Of a stretch of 64,000 bases of DNA, positions 18,249 to 27,006 are shown piece after piece. Below the pieces are notes generated by a model that searched no databases, had not been told where the DNA came from, and worked only from the letters and a program-made list of their open reading frames with translations. Made by a program: the position numbers and the translations under genes. How positions within the stretch are numbered: the stretch's first letter is position 1; each line of letters starts with the position of its first letter. Source of the stretch: Nitratireductor sp. (GTDB lineage Bacteria > Pseudomonadota > Alphaproteobacteria > Rhizobiales > Rhizobiaceae); NCBI GenBank assembly GCA_020441665.1, contig JAGRLT010000092.1, forward strand, positions 1-64,000, in the 5' to 3' direction.

Positions 18249-19318
18249 TGCGCATTCTCATCGTCACCGATGCCTGGCATCCCCAGGTCAATGGCGTCGT
18301 GCGCACCTGGGTCAGTCTGATCACCGAGTTGAAGGCGCGCGGCCACCGGGTCTGGACGATCACGCCGGACCGGTTCCGCAGCCTGCCCCTGCCGACCTAT
18401 CCCGAAATCCGCCTCGCGCTGACCGCGTCCCCCTGCCTTTCCCGGCGTATGCAGCGGATTGCGCCCGATGCGGTGCACATCGCGACCGAGGGGCCGCTCG
18501 GCATTGCCGCGCGCGCGGCGTGCCTCAAGCTCGGTTGGCCGTTCTCGACCAGCTACCACACCCGCTTTCCGGAATATCTCAATGCGCGCCTGCCGGTGCC
18601 GCTCGCCTGGACCTATGCCTGGCTGAGGCGGTTTCACAATGCCGGCAGGGGCTGCCTGGTCGCGACCCCTTCCATGGCGGCCGAACTTGAAGGCAACGGT
18701 TTCAACCGGCTTGTCACCTGGACCCGCGGCGTCGACCGGGACCTGTTCTCGCCGCAAAGGCGCGATCCCGAGGGCGAGTTGAAAGCCCTGCCACGGCCGG
18801 TCTTTCTCAATGTTGGCCGTGTCGCGGTTGAAAAGAACCTCAACGCCTTTCTCGAACTCGACCTTCCCGGTTCCAAGGTGGTCGTCGGCGATGGCCCGGA
18901 CCTGGCGCGGTTGAAGGCGGCGTTTCCCGACGCGGTGTTTTTGGGAATGCGCACGGGCGAAAGCCTTGCCGCGCTCTATGCCAGCGCCGATGTCTTCGTC
19001 TTTCCGAGCCTTACCGATACGTTCGGCAATGTCATCACCGAGGCGCTGGCCTCCGGCCTTCCGGTCGCGGCGTTTCCGGTGCCCGGGCCGCGCGACATCC
19101 TGACCGACCGGCGCGCCGGCATCCTCGACCGCGATCTCGGGCGGGCCTGCCTTGCCGCGCTCGGGCTGGACGGCAGGGATGCGCGCCACCTTTCCGGGCG
19201 CTATACGTGGCGCGAATGCGCCGACATCTTTCTTGGCGTGATCGAGCAGAACCGCATCGGCACCGCCACCGCAACCGGTTCCCGCCGGACGGTTTCGCGA
19301 ATGGCGCAAAAAGGCTGA
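18248..19318 (+). CDS. GT4 family glycosyltransferase
   Basis: A 356-residue GT-B fold enzyme. The N-terminal acceptor domain begins MRILIVTDAWHPQVNGVVRTW, a signature of the MgtA/SqdX/PimB-like GT4 branch. The C-terminal donor domain has NVGRVAVEKNL, VVGDGPD and the E-x7-E region PSLTDTFGNVITEALASG. It probably transfers a sugar from a nucleotide donor to a lipid at the cytoplasmic face of the inner membrane. It is coupled to the phosphoesterase gene by a one-base overlap. Substrate unknown. Confidence 0.88.
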   Translation: MRILIVTDAWHPQVNGVVRTWVSLITELKARGHRVWTITPDRFRSLPLPTYPEIRLALTASPCLSRRMQRIAPDAVHIATEGPLGIAARAACLKLGWPFSTSYHTRFPEYLNARLPVPLAWTYAWLRRFHNAGRGCLVATPSMAAELEGNGFNRLVTWTRGVDRDLFSPQRRDPEGELKALPRPVFLNVGRVAVEKNLNAFLELDLPGSKVVVGDGPDLARLKAAFPDAVFLGMRTGESLAALYASADVFVFPSLTDTFGNVITEALASGLPVAAFPVPGPRDILTDRRAGILDRDLGRACLAALGLDGRDARHLSGRYTWRECADIFLGVIEQNRIGTATATGSRRTVSRMAQKG

Positions 19319-19388
19319 AGGGACCGGCTTGCCTTTTGGGGCCGACTCGGCACACTCGCCGCCTGCGTTTCCCGTTTGCGAGCTCTTG

Positions 19389-20381
19389 ATGACCTCCCCC
19401 TTGCCCGATTTCGAGGCGGTGCGCGCCGCCGCCGCCAGAATTGCCGCCGAGGCGGTCAGAACCCCCTTGCTCACCTCCGCCCATCTCGACGCGGTGACCG
19501 GCTGCCGGGTGTTCATCAAGCCGGAAAACCTGCAGCGCACCGGTTCGTTCAAGTTTCGCGGCGCCTACAACACCCTCGCCACCCTGACCGGGACCGAGCG
19601 TAACCGGGGCGTTCTCGCGGTTTCCTCCGGCAATCACGCCCAAGGCGTTGCCGAGGCCGCCCGGTTCTTCGGCGCGAGCGCCACGATCCTGATGCCGTCC
19701 GATGCGCCGCAGGCCAAGATCGAGCGGACGCAGCGTTCCGGCGCCGAGGTCATCCTGTTCGACCGCGTTCACGACGACCGCGAGGCGCGGGCGCTGGAAC
19801 TTCGGGAGAAGACCGGCGCCACCTTCATTCACCCCTTCAACGATCCGCGGGTCATTGCCGGCCAGGGCACGGCGGCGCTTGAAGCCTGTCAGGACATGGT
19901 CGCCGCCGGTGTGCGGGCGGACCATATCCTGGTCTGCACCGGCGGCGGCGGCCTGACCGCGGGAACCGTACTGTCGGCGGCCGCCCTGATGCCGCAGGCG
20001 GTGGTTCACACCTGCGAACCCGAGGGGTTCGACGATTACCGCCGCTCGCTTCTGAGCGGCCGGATCGAAGCCAATGAACGCCTCGGCGGCTCGGTCTGCG
20101 ATGCGATCATCACGCCGAGCCCCGGCGCGATCGGGTTTGCGATCAACCAGCCGCGCCTGGGGGAGGGGCTTGTCGTCAGCGATGAGGAAGCGCTGCGGGC
20201 GGTCGCCTTCGCCTTCCGGGAATTGAAACTGGTCGTCGAGCCCGGCGGCGCCGTGGCGCTGGCGGGGGTGATGAAGAACCGCGATCGGTTCGCCGGCCGA
20301 ACCGTGCTGATCCTCCTTTCCGGCGGCAACATCGATGCAGCGGTTCTGGAGCGCGCGCTTCGCCTGCCGGAAACCCGATGA
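19389..20381 (+). CDS. Threonine/serine dehydratase (PLP fold II)
   Basis: A 330-residue enzyme with the PLP lysine in RTGSFKFRGA, the cofactor loop SSGNHAQGVA, the phosphate-binding CTGGGGLTAG and the C-terminal LLSGGNID. It lacks the ACT-like regulatory domain of biosynthetic IlvA, so it is the short catabolic type. It would deaminate L-threonine or L-serine to the 2-oxo acid; serine racemase activity is a possible alternative in this family. The chosen ATG precedes TSPLPDFEAV. It overlaps the MFS gene by four bases (ATGA). Confidence 0.88.
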   Translation: MTSPLPDFEAVRAAAARIAAEAVRTPLLTSAHLDAVTGCRVFIKPENLQRTGSFKFRGAYNTLATLTGTERNRGVLAVSSGNHAQGVAEAARFFGASATILMPSDAPQAKIERTQRSGAEVILFDRVHDDREARALELREKTGATFIHPFNDPRVIAGQGTAALEACQDMVAAGVRADHILVCTGGGGLTAGTVLSAAALMPQAVVHTCEPEGFDDYRRSLLSGRIEANERLGGSVCDAIITPSPGAIGFAINQPRLGEGLVVSDEEALRAVAFAFRELKLVVEPGGAVALAGVMKNRDRFAGRTVLILLSGGNIDAAVLERALRLPETR

Positions 20382-21583
20382 CGGACCGCGCCGGATCGCC
20401 GGCGGAAGCCGCGTTCGAGACGCCGCCGCCGGGCTTCGCGCCGCGCATGGCGGCGGGCTATTGCGCCTATTTCCTCTATGTCGGCCTCTACACGCCCTAT
20501 TTCCCCGTCTGGCTGAAGGCACAGGCGCTCAACCCCGCCGAGATCAGCGCCGTCCTGTCCGCAGCGCTGATCGTGCGCGTACTGGGCCTGAACCAGGTGA
20601 TGGTCTTCGCCGACCGCTTCCGCGACCGCGCCGTCCTGCTGACCCGGCTCTATTGGATGGCGGCGGCCTCGGTGATGCTGTTTCTCGCCGCCACAAACTT
20701 CTGGTCGATCCTGATCGTCGCCGCGCTCTACAATCTGTTCTTCAACCCCGTCCTGCCGCTGCTTGATGCGATCGTCATGGCCGGGGTGCGCCGTTTCGAT
20801 GCCGATTACGGACGGATCCGCATCTGGGGTTCGCTGATGTTCACGGCGGCCAACCTCACAGGCGGCTGGCTGCTTGCCGAAGGTCCGGCCGAATTCATCC
20901 TCTACACCCTGCTGTCCTGCATGGTGCTCGGCGCGATCGCCTCGAGCGCCATCCCCCGCATCGGCCGCAGGACCCCGCCGGCCGATATCGCCCTGGAGGC
21001 CCGGACCCGGCGCAGATTGCTGGCAAACCGGCCCTTCCTGCTGACGCTCGCCGCCTGCGGCCTTGCCCAGGCGAGCCACTCCCTGCTGTACGGCTTCGGC
21101 ACGATCCACTGGCAGGCGCTGAACTATTCGGGGTTCGCCATCGGCGCCTTCTGGGCCGTTGGCGTGGCGACCGAAATCGTCCTGTTCCGCTTTGCCAAGC
21201 GCCTGTTGAAGGTTCTGCCGCCGCCGGCCGTCATCGCGCTCGGCTGCATCGGCGGCGCCGTGCGCTGGTCGCTGTTTCCCGTTGCCGGCGGCGAAACGGC
21301 GTTCCTGCTCCTGCAGGCGCTGCATGGCCTGTCCTTCGGAGCCGTCCATATCGGCCTGATGCATTTCATCATGGAGGCCGTGCCGGAGGAAAACCTCGGC
21401 GCCGCCCAGGGCGCCGGCTTCGTCCTTGGCGGCATCTTCATGGGGGTAGGGGTGTTCTTCGCCGGTCCGCTCTATGCGGCCCTTGGCGGCGATGGCTATT
21501 GGGTCATGGCGGCGGTCTGTATCGCGGCGCTCGCCATATTGGCGCTTGCCCGCAGGTCCGGCGGTTTTCCGTCAACCCCATAA
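20378..21583 (+). CDS. MFS transporter, 3-phenylpropionate/LacY-like type
   Basis: A 401-residue, 12-helix inner-membrane protein. The segment YFLYVGLYTPYFPVWLKAQALNPAEI and the later ADYGRIRIWGSLMF are typical of the MFS_1-like (PPP) branch. Substrate is not predictable; the family includes aromatic acid and nucleoside/sugar symporters. It overlaps the dehydratase gene by four bases and its 3' end overlaps the convergent epimerase gene by 12 bases. Confidence 0.82.
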   Translation: MTDRAGSPAEAAFETPPPGFAPRMAAGYCAYFLYVGLYTPYFPVWLKAQALNPAEISAVLSAALIVRVLGLNQVMVFADRFRDRAVLLTRLYWMAAASVMLFLAATNFWSILIVAALYNLFFNPVLPLLDAIVMAGVRRFDADYGRIRIWGSLMFTAANLTGGWLLAEGPAEFILYTLLSCMVLGAIASSAIPRIGRRTPPADIALEARTRRRLLANRPFLLTLAACGLAQASHSLLYGFGTIHWQALNYSGFAIGAFWAVGVATEIVLFRFAKRLLKVLPPPAVIALGCIGGAVRWSLFPVAGGETAFLLLQALHGLSFGAVHIGLMHFIMEAVPEENLGAAQGAGFVLGGIFMGVGVFFAGPLYAALGGDGYWVMAAVCIAALAILALARRSGGFPSTP

Positions 21584-22555
21584 TGCGCGCGGCGGCGGCA
21601 GGATCAGCGAGCCGGAAAACCCGATTGCCGGCTTGCGGTCCTCGGCCAGCAGCAGCGGCCCGTCGAGATCGACGAATTCGGCATCCTGGGCGATCAGCAT
21701 GGCCGGCGCCATGGCGAGCGACGAGCCGACCATGCAGCCGCACATGATCGAAAAGCCGAGCGCGCGCGCTTCGCGCTGCAACGCCAGCGCCTCGGTCAGC
21801 CCGCCCGTCTTGTCGAGCTTGATGTTGAGGCAATCATAGCGCGCGCGCATCTCCGCCAGTTCCTCGCGCGTGTGCAGGCTTTCATCGGCGCAGATCGGCA
21901 CGGGGCGCTCGACATCGGCAAGCCGCTGGTCGCGGCCGGCGGGCAGCGGTTGCTCGACGATCTGCGCATCGACACTTGCCGCCACCGCCAGCAGCGGTTC
22001 CAGCAGGTCTTCGGTCCAGGCCTCATTGGCATCGAGGATCAGGCGTGCCCCGGGCGCGCCCTCGCGCACGGCGATGATCCGCTCATGATCGCCATCGCCG
22101 CCAAGCTTGACTTTCAGCAGATCGCGATGGCTTGCCTTTGCCGCATCCGCATGCATCTTGCGCGGTTCGCCGAGGCTGATGGTAAAGGTGGTGATCGCCG
22201 GCTTGAGCGGCGCCAGCCCCGCGAGTTCCGCCGCATGCCTGCCGGCGGATTTCGCTTCAAGGTCCCACAGCGCGCAATCGACCGCGTTGCGCGCCGCGCC
22301 CGCCGGCATTGCCGCCTGCAGGGTTTCAAGGCTGATATCGGCCTCGATCTCCCGGCGCACGGCCTCGATCTGGCCGATCACGCTCTCCACCGATTCGCCG
22401 TAGCGCGGATAGGGCACGCACTCGCCCTGTCCCGTGACGCCGTCGCGACTGAGCGCCACCCTGACCACATGCGCCTCGGTGCGCGCGCCGCGCGAAATGG
22501 TGAAGCTGCCGGCAATCGGAAAGACTTCGGCGAAAACGGCAAGCTTGATCGGCAT
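21572..22555 (-). CDS. Enolase-superfamily dipeptide epimerase / N-acetyl-D-glutamate racemase type
   Basis: A 327-residue muconate-lactonizing-type barrel. The first catalytic lysine lies in LKVKLGG, metal ligands are Asp in LDANEAW, Glu in VEQPLP and Asp in CADES, and the second lysine is in NIKLDKTGG. This set matches L-Ala-D/L-Glu epimerases and the related DgcA racemase of D-glutamate catabolism. The usual DgcA partner DgcN is not adjacent, so muropeptide recycling is equally likely. The ATG is at 22555, divergent from the mla operon. Confidence 0.85.
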   Translation of the reverse strand: MPIKLAVFAEVFPIAGSFTISRGARTEAHVVRVALSRDGVTGQGECVPYPRYGESVESVIGQIEAVRREIEADISLETLQAAMPAGAARNAVDCALWDLEAKSAGRHAAELAGLAPLKPAITTFTISLGEPRKMHADAAKASHRDLLKVKLGGDGDHERIIAVREGAPGARLILDANEAWTEDLLEPLLAVAASVDAQIVEQPLPAGRDQRLADVERPVPICADESLHTREELAEMRARYDCLNIKLDKTGGLTEALALQREARALGFSIMCGCMVGSSLAMAPAMLIAQDAEFVDLDGPLLLAEDRKPAIGFSGSLILPPPRALWG

Positions 22556-22585
22556 GATTCCACCCGGCTAAACAAGACACGCTCT

Positions 22586-22641
22586 AGCATGACCAGGCCC
22601 GCGGTGCGAGGCAAGCATGACCAGGCCCGCAGCGCGAGGCA
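22586..22641. repeat. Two tandem copies of a 28-bp repeat
   Basis: Copies at 22586-22613 and 22614-22641 differ at only two positions (26 of 28 identical) and abut directly. Unit core: GCATGACCAGGCCCGC. They lie in the divergent promoter interval between the epimerase gene and the mla operon. Confidence 0.85.
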
Positions 22642-22745
22642 AGGCGCGCCGGTGGCAACGCATCCCTTTCGGGGCTGTCATCGCCGGGGCAAGCTGCTAA
22701 GAAGGGGCGGGAAAAATCACGGTACCGGGACGTGCGGCAGCAACC

Positions 22746-23945
22746 ATGACGACAGCCATTTCCAGCCAGGCATCCGATGTCCCGGCCCTGCCGGAAGCGG
22801 CGCCGTCCGCGGCGAGCCTGGCGGTCGGCGAGGAAGGCGGCGCGATCGTCGCGCGACCCCGGGGCGACTGGGTCGTTGCCTCCGCCGCCGGCGCCACCCG
22901 CGAGATTGCCGCGCTCGAAAGCGATCTAGCGGCAAGGCCCGCCCGCACCATGCTCTCCATCGATCTTGCCGGGCTTGACGCCATCGACACGTCCGGTGCC
23001 TGGCTGATCGTCCGGCTGATCCGCTCGGCGCAGGCCGCCGGCATGGACTGGCGGCTCGACCATGCCGACAGCCGCGCCCGGCGGCTGATCGGCGCGATCG
23101 ATTTCGAGATCGGCGCGAAGGCGGGCACCGGCGAGCGGGAACCCCCGCTGACCCGCATCGCCTATTCGCTCGGACGCATTGTCTTCAACCTGTGGACCGA
23201 CACCAAGATGGGCCTCAACATCATCGGCGCCGCCATTCGCGGGCCGCAGTTGAAGGCCGGGCGCCGGGGCAGCGTGCGGCCGATCTCCATCATCCACCAC
23301 ATCGACCGGATGGGCCTGCGCGCGGTTCCCATCGTCATGCTGATGTCGTTCCTCATCGGCGCCATCGTCGCCCAGCAGGGCGCCTTCCAGCTTCGCACCT
23401 TCGGCCTCGAAATCTGGGCCGTCGACCTGACCGGCATTCTGCTGCTGCGCGAGGTCGGCGTGCTGCTGACGGCGATCATGATCGCCGGTCGCTCGGGCAG
23501 CGCCATGACTGCCGAGATCGGCTCGATGAAGATGCGCGAGGAAGTCGACGCGCTGACCGTAATCGGGCTCAATCCGATCGGCGTGCTGATCTTTCCCCGT
23601 CTCGTCGCGCTGACGATCTCGATCCCGCTGCTGACCTTCCTCGCCAACATGGCCGCTCTTGCCGGCGCCTGCCTCGTGCTGCGCTTTTACGCCGGCATCA
23701 GTTTCGAGGACTACATCCTGCGGCTGCGCAGCGGCATCGACCTGTCGACGGTCTTTTCCGGCCTGATCAAGGCACCCTTCATGGCGATGATCATCGGCAC
23801 GATGGCAGCCGTCGAGGGATTGAAGGTCGAGGGCAGCGCCGAAAGCCTCGGCCGCCGCACCACGGCTGCCGTCGTCAAGGCGATCTTCTTCGTCATCGTG
23901 GTCGACGGCCTGTTCGCCATGTTCTACGCGGCGATCGACTACTGA
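22746..23945 (+). CDS. mlaE: MlaE-family lipid ABC transporter permease with N-terminal STAS domain
   Basis: A 399-residue fusion. Residues about 30-125 form a STAS/MlaB-like domain (MLSIDLAGLDAIDTSGAWLI), which in E. coli is the separate MlaB subunit. Residues about 150-395 form the permease with LREVGVLLTAIMIAGRSGSAMTAEIG and the DALTVIGLNP coupling segment. With MlaF and MlaD it moves phospholipids between inner and outer membranes. It starts an operon mlaE-mlaF-mlaD-lipoprotein. MlaF begins 7 bases after its stop. Confidence 0.93.
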   Translation: MTTAISSQASDVPALPEAAPSAASLAVGEEGGAIVARPRGDWVVASAAGATREIAALESDLAARPARTMLSIDLAGLDAIDTSGAWLIVRLIRSAQAAGMDWRLDHADSRARRLIGAIDFEIGAKAGTGEREPPLTRIAYSLGRIVFNLWTDTKMGLNIIGAAIRGPQLKAGRRGSVRPISIIHHIDRMGLRAVPIVMLMSFLIGAIVAQQGAFQLRTFGLEIWAVDLTGILLLREVGVLLTAIMIAGRSGSAMTAEIGSMKMREEVDALTVIGLNPIGVLIFPRLVALTISIPLLTFLANMAALAGACLVLRFYAGISFEDYILRLRSGIDLSTVFSGLIKAPFMAMIIGTMAAVEGLKVEGSAESLGRRTTAAVVKAIFFVIVVDGLFAMFYAAIDY

Positions 23946-23952
23946 GGCGGTG

Positions 23953-24771
23953 ATGAACGGACAGCGGCGCCCGATCGAAGGCAAAACCGGAAACGGCAAA
24001 CACGGCAATGGCGAGCGCGACGTGGTGCTTTCCGTGCGCGGCATCAGCGTCGCCTTCGGCGACAAGCAGATCCTCGAAAACCTCGATCTCGACGTCTATC
24101 GCGGCGAGATCCTCGGTTTCGTCGGCGCATCGGGCGTCGGCAAGTCGGTGCTGATGCGCACCATTCTGGGCCTCAACCGGATGCAGCACGGCGAAATCCG
24201 CCTGTTCGGCCAGGATTTCACCCGCCTGACCGAGGAGCAGCGTTTCGCGATGGACCAGCGCATCGGCGTCATGTTCCAGCACGGCGCGCTGTTTTCCTCG
24301 CTGACCGTGATCGACAACATCAAGGTGCCGCTGCGCGAATATCTCGACCTGCCGGAAAGCCTGATGGAGGAACTGGCGCGGGTCAAGCTGGGTCTTGTCG
24401 GCCTGCCGCAGGACGCCGCCGGCAAATTGCCCTCCGAACTTTCCGGCGGCATGATCAAGCGCGCCGCCCTTGCCCGCGCCCTGGCGCTCGACCCCGAACT
24501 GGTCTTTCTCGACGAGCCGACCTCCGGCCTCGACCCGATCGGCGCGGCCGATTTCGACGAGCTGATCGTCACCCTGCGCGACACGCTGGGGCTGACCGTC
24601 TATATGGTCACCCACGACCTCGACAGCCTGTTCTCGGCCTGTGACCGGATTGCCGTACTGGCGGAAAAAAAGGTCCTGGTCACTGGCGATATCGAGACAA
24701 TGCTGGCATACAATCACGACTGGGTGCGATCGTATTTTCAGGGCAAGCGGGCCCGGCAGATTGTCAGGTAA
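23953..24771 (+). CDS. mlaF: MlaF-type ABC transporter ATPase
   Basis: A 272-residue ATPase. Walker A is GASGVGKS near residues 58-65, the signature is ELSGGMIKRAALARAL, Walker B is LVFLDEPTSGLDP and the switch histidine is in MVTHDLD. The N-terminal 20 residues are Gly/Lys/Asn rich and not conserved. It powers the MlaE permease. An in-frame GTG lies one codon upstream of the ATG. Position between the permease and the MCE gene supports the role. Confidence 0.94.
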   Translation: MNGQRRPIEGKTGNGKHGNGERDVVLSVRGISVAFGDKQILENLDLDVYRGEILGFVGASGVGKSVLMRTILGLNRMQHGEIRLFGQDFTRLTEEQRFAMDQRIGVMFQHGALFSSLTVIDNIKVPLREYLDLPESLMEELARVKLGLVGLPQDAAGKLPSELSGGMIKRAALARALALDPELVFLDEPTSGLDPIGAADFDELIVTLRDTLGLTVYMVTHDLDSLFSACDRIAVLAEKKVLVTGDIETMLAYNHDWVRSYFQGKRARQIVR

Positions 24772-24837
24772 GGGACGCGCGGGCGCGAAACGGCGCGGAC
24801 AGGGCGCGAGCGCGAGGACAGCGGCAGCACGAGACTC

Positions 24838-26208
24838 ATGGAAACCAGGGCCAACTACATCGCGGTGGGTTTCTTCACCATGCTCGTCATCGCGGCGAGC
24901 TTCGCCTTTATCTTCTGGGTCGCCCAGATCGATAACGGTGTCGTCCAGCGGCCGATCTCGATCTCGATCCGTGGGGTCGTCACCGGCCTTGCGCCGGGCA
25001 GCGAGGTGCATTTCAACGGCATCCGCGTCGGCAAGGTGACCCGCGTCGTCTTCAACCCCGATGATCCGCGCGAAGTGCTGGCCCTTGCCGAGATCAACGA
25101 GGATACGCCGGTGCGCGCCGATACCACCGCGACCATTGCGGGCCAGGGCCTGACCGGCGTTTCGATCGTCTCGCTCAAGGGCGGCACGCCGGACGCTCCC
25201 TCGCTGTTCGACATCGCCGAGGACGGCAAGCTGCCGCGCATCCGTGCCCGGCCGTCGGCGGTCGCCGATATCCTGGAGACCGTCCGAGACGTGGCCGGCA
25301 AGGCCAATGCGACGCTGAGCACGGTAAAGAGCTTCGTCGAGGAAAACCGCAAGCCGATTTCCAACGCCGTTGCCAACATCGAATCGTTTTCCGAGACGCT
25401 GGGCAAGAATTCCGAGGGCATCGACCAGTTCCTGCAGAGCGCCGGCGAGATCGGCAAGTCGCTCGGCAAGCTTGGCGACAAGATCGACGGCACCGTTCAG
25501 GGGCTGGAGCGGATCGTCAATGCGGTCGACGCCGACAAGGTCAGGACCACGGTCGACAACGTCGCCGCCTTTTCCGGCAATCTGAAATCCGGCGGCGAGA
25601 AGATCGACAGCGTTGTCGCCTCGGTCGAGAACGTCGCCAAGCAGCTCGAAGGATTTTCGACCCGGCTTTCCGGCACGCTGGACAAGGTCGATGGCGTGGT
25701 CGGCGCCGTCGAGCCCGATACGGTCAAGGCGGCGATCGCCGATATTCGCGAGACCGCCTCGGGTGCCCGGGCGATCGTTGCCGAGGCGCGCGGTGTGACC
25801 CAGACCTTTGCCGCCCGCAAGGACGATATCGACCGCATCATCACCAATGCAAAGGAGATGTCGGAGGAATTGAAGCGTTCTTCCGGCCGTGTCGATGCGG
25901 TGCTCGCCAAGCTGGACGGCTTTCTGGGCGATGCCGAGGCGGGCGATGTGATGAGCGATGTGCGCCAGACGCTCGCCGAATTCCGCAGTGTTGCAAAAAC
26001 CCTGCAGACCTCGATCAATGGCATTTCCGGCGGGATAACGCGATTTACCAATTCCGGTTTGGGCGATATAGAAGCGCTGGTCGGTCAGGCCCGCCGCTCG
26101 GTCGATCGCATCGATCGCGTCGTGGGCGAGATCGAGCGCGATCCGAGCCGCTTCCTTCTGGGCGGGGGCAGCGGCGTGCGAACCTATAATGGCCGGCCGC
26201 GCCGCTGA
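24838..26208 (+). CDS. mlaD: MCE-domain substrate-binding protein, MlaD type
   Basis: A 456-residue protein. One N-terminal transmembrane helix (about 7-29) is followed by a single MCE domain (about 38-118; RGVVTGLAPGSEVHFNGIRVGKV and AGQGLTGVSIVSLKGG). The remaining 320 residues form a long helical/coiled-coil tail with many Asn, Lys and Ala residues. E. coli MlaD is only about 180 residues, so the tail could span more of the periplasm, as in longer alphaproteobacterial MCE proteins. It anchors in the inner membrane and binds phospholipid. Confidence 0.92.
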   Translation: METRANYIAVGFFTMLVIAASFAFIFWVAQIDNGVVQRPISISIRGVVTGLAPGSEVHFNGIRVGKVTRVVFNPDDPREVLALAEINEDTPVRADTTATIAGQGLTGVSIVSLKGGTPDAPSLFDIAEDGKLPRIRARPSAVADILETVRDVAGKANATLSTVKSFVEENRKPISNAVANIESFSETLGKNSEGIDQFLQSAGEIGKSLGKLGDKIDGTVQGLERIVNAVDADKVRTTVDNVAAFSGNLKSGGEKIDSVVASVENVAKQLEGFSTRLSGTLDKVDGVVGAVEPDTVKAAIADIRETASGARAIVAEARGVTQTFAARKDDIDRIITNAKEMSEELKRSSGRVDAVLAKLDGFLGDAEAGDVMSDVRQTLAEFRSVAKTLQTSINGISGGITRFTNSGLGDIEALVGQARRSVDRIDRVVGEIERDPSRFLLGGGSGVRTYNGRPRR

Positions 26209-26299
26209 TATCGGTCTGCCGCGGCGCTGAGGCGGACTGAAGCGCGGCGCGAATGAAGGCGCCATGGCGCGCTGACGGGGCGAAAAGGGACCAGTACGG

Positions 26300-26950
26300 G
26301 TGCGGGGAACACGTTTCAGCGAAAGTGCCGACAGGGGGCAGGTGCGGGCCGGGTTGCCTTGCGCCCGCGCCTCATGGCCGCTCGCATTCGCCGTCTCGGC
26401 CGCCCTGCTTGTCGGCTGCTCGACGCTGCAGCCGCCCTCCGACACCTATGACATCACGGCGCTCGAAACCGTTCCCGGCCTTCGCGGCGGCACCCGGGCG
26501 CAATTGCTGATCCTCGAACCCTCGGCGGTCAAGGTGCTCGACAGCGAGCAGATGGTCATCAAGCCGACCAGTACCGAGGTGCAATATGTCGCCCGCTCGC
26601 AATGGAGCGACCGGCTGCCGAAGCTGGTTCAGGCGCGGCTGGTCGAGACCTTCGAGAATACCGGCCGCGCCCGCGCGGTAGCCAAGCCCGGCGAGGGCCT
26701 GGTGATCGACTACCAGATCGTCACCGACATCCGGGCCTTCGAGGCCAATGTGGAAGAGGGCAATGTCGCCAAGGTGTCGCTATCGGTAAAACTGGTCAGC
26801 GACCGTTCCGGCAAGGTGGTCCGCACAAAGGTGTTTACCCGCGCCGTGCCGCTTTCCGGCACTTCCGGCCACCAGATCGCCGCCGGCCTCGACCAGGCCT
26901 TCGACCTCGTCTCGGCCGACATCGTCAACTGGACCTATTCGGGCGTCTGA
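26300..26950 (+). CDS. ABC-type transport auxiliary lipoprotein (PqiC/LptE-like)
   Basis: A 216-residue lipoprotein from GTG 26300, preceded by AAAGGGA. The signal peptide ends with the lipobox ALLVGC. The mature part matches the ABC transport auxiliary component domain (YDITAL, LLILEPSAVKVLDSEQMVIKP, RLVETFENTG). In other Mla/Pqi-like systems such lipoproteins sit at the outer membrane and complete the lipid path. Last gene of the mla operon; a G-rich tandem repeat follows its stop. Confidence 0.85.
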   Translation: MRGTRFSESADRGQVRAGLPCARASWPLAFAVSAALLVGCSTLQPPSDTYDITALETVPGLRGGTRAQLLILEPSAVKVLDSEQMVIKPTSTEVQYVARSQWSDRLPKLVQARLVETFENTGRARAVAKPGEGLVIDYQIVTDIRAFEANVEEGNVAKVSLSVKLVSDRSGKVVRTKVFTRAVPLSGTSGHQIAAGLDQAFDLVSADIVNWTYSGV

Positions 26951-26960
26951 TCCGCGTCTC

Positions 26961-26995
26961 CCGGGAAGGGGCCGGGGAAGGGGCCGGGGAAGGGG
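26961..26995 (+). repeat. Three 11/12-bp G-rich tandem repeats
   Basis: Units of CCGGGGAAGGGG (first copy one base shorter) run without spacer 10 bases after the lipoprotein stop, between convergent genes. Six G-tracts of 3-4 bases separated by two bases fit an intramolecular G-quadruplex pattern on the plus strand or its RNA. Confidence 0.85.
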
Positions 26996-27006
26996 TATGA
27001 CAGCCC

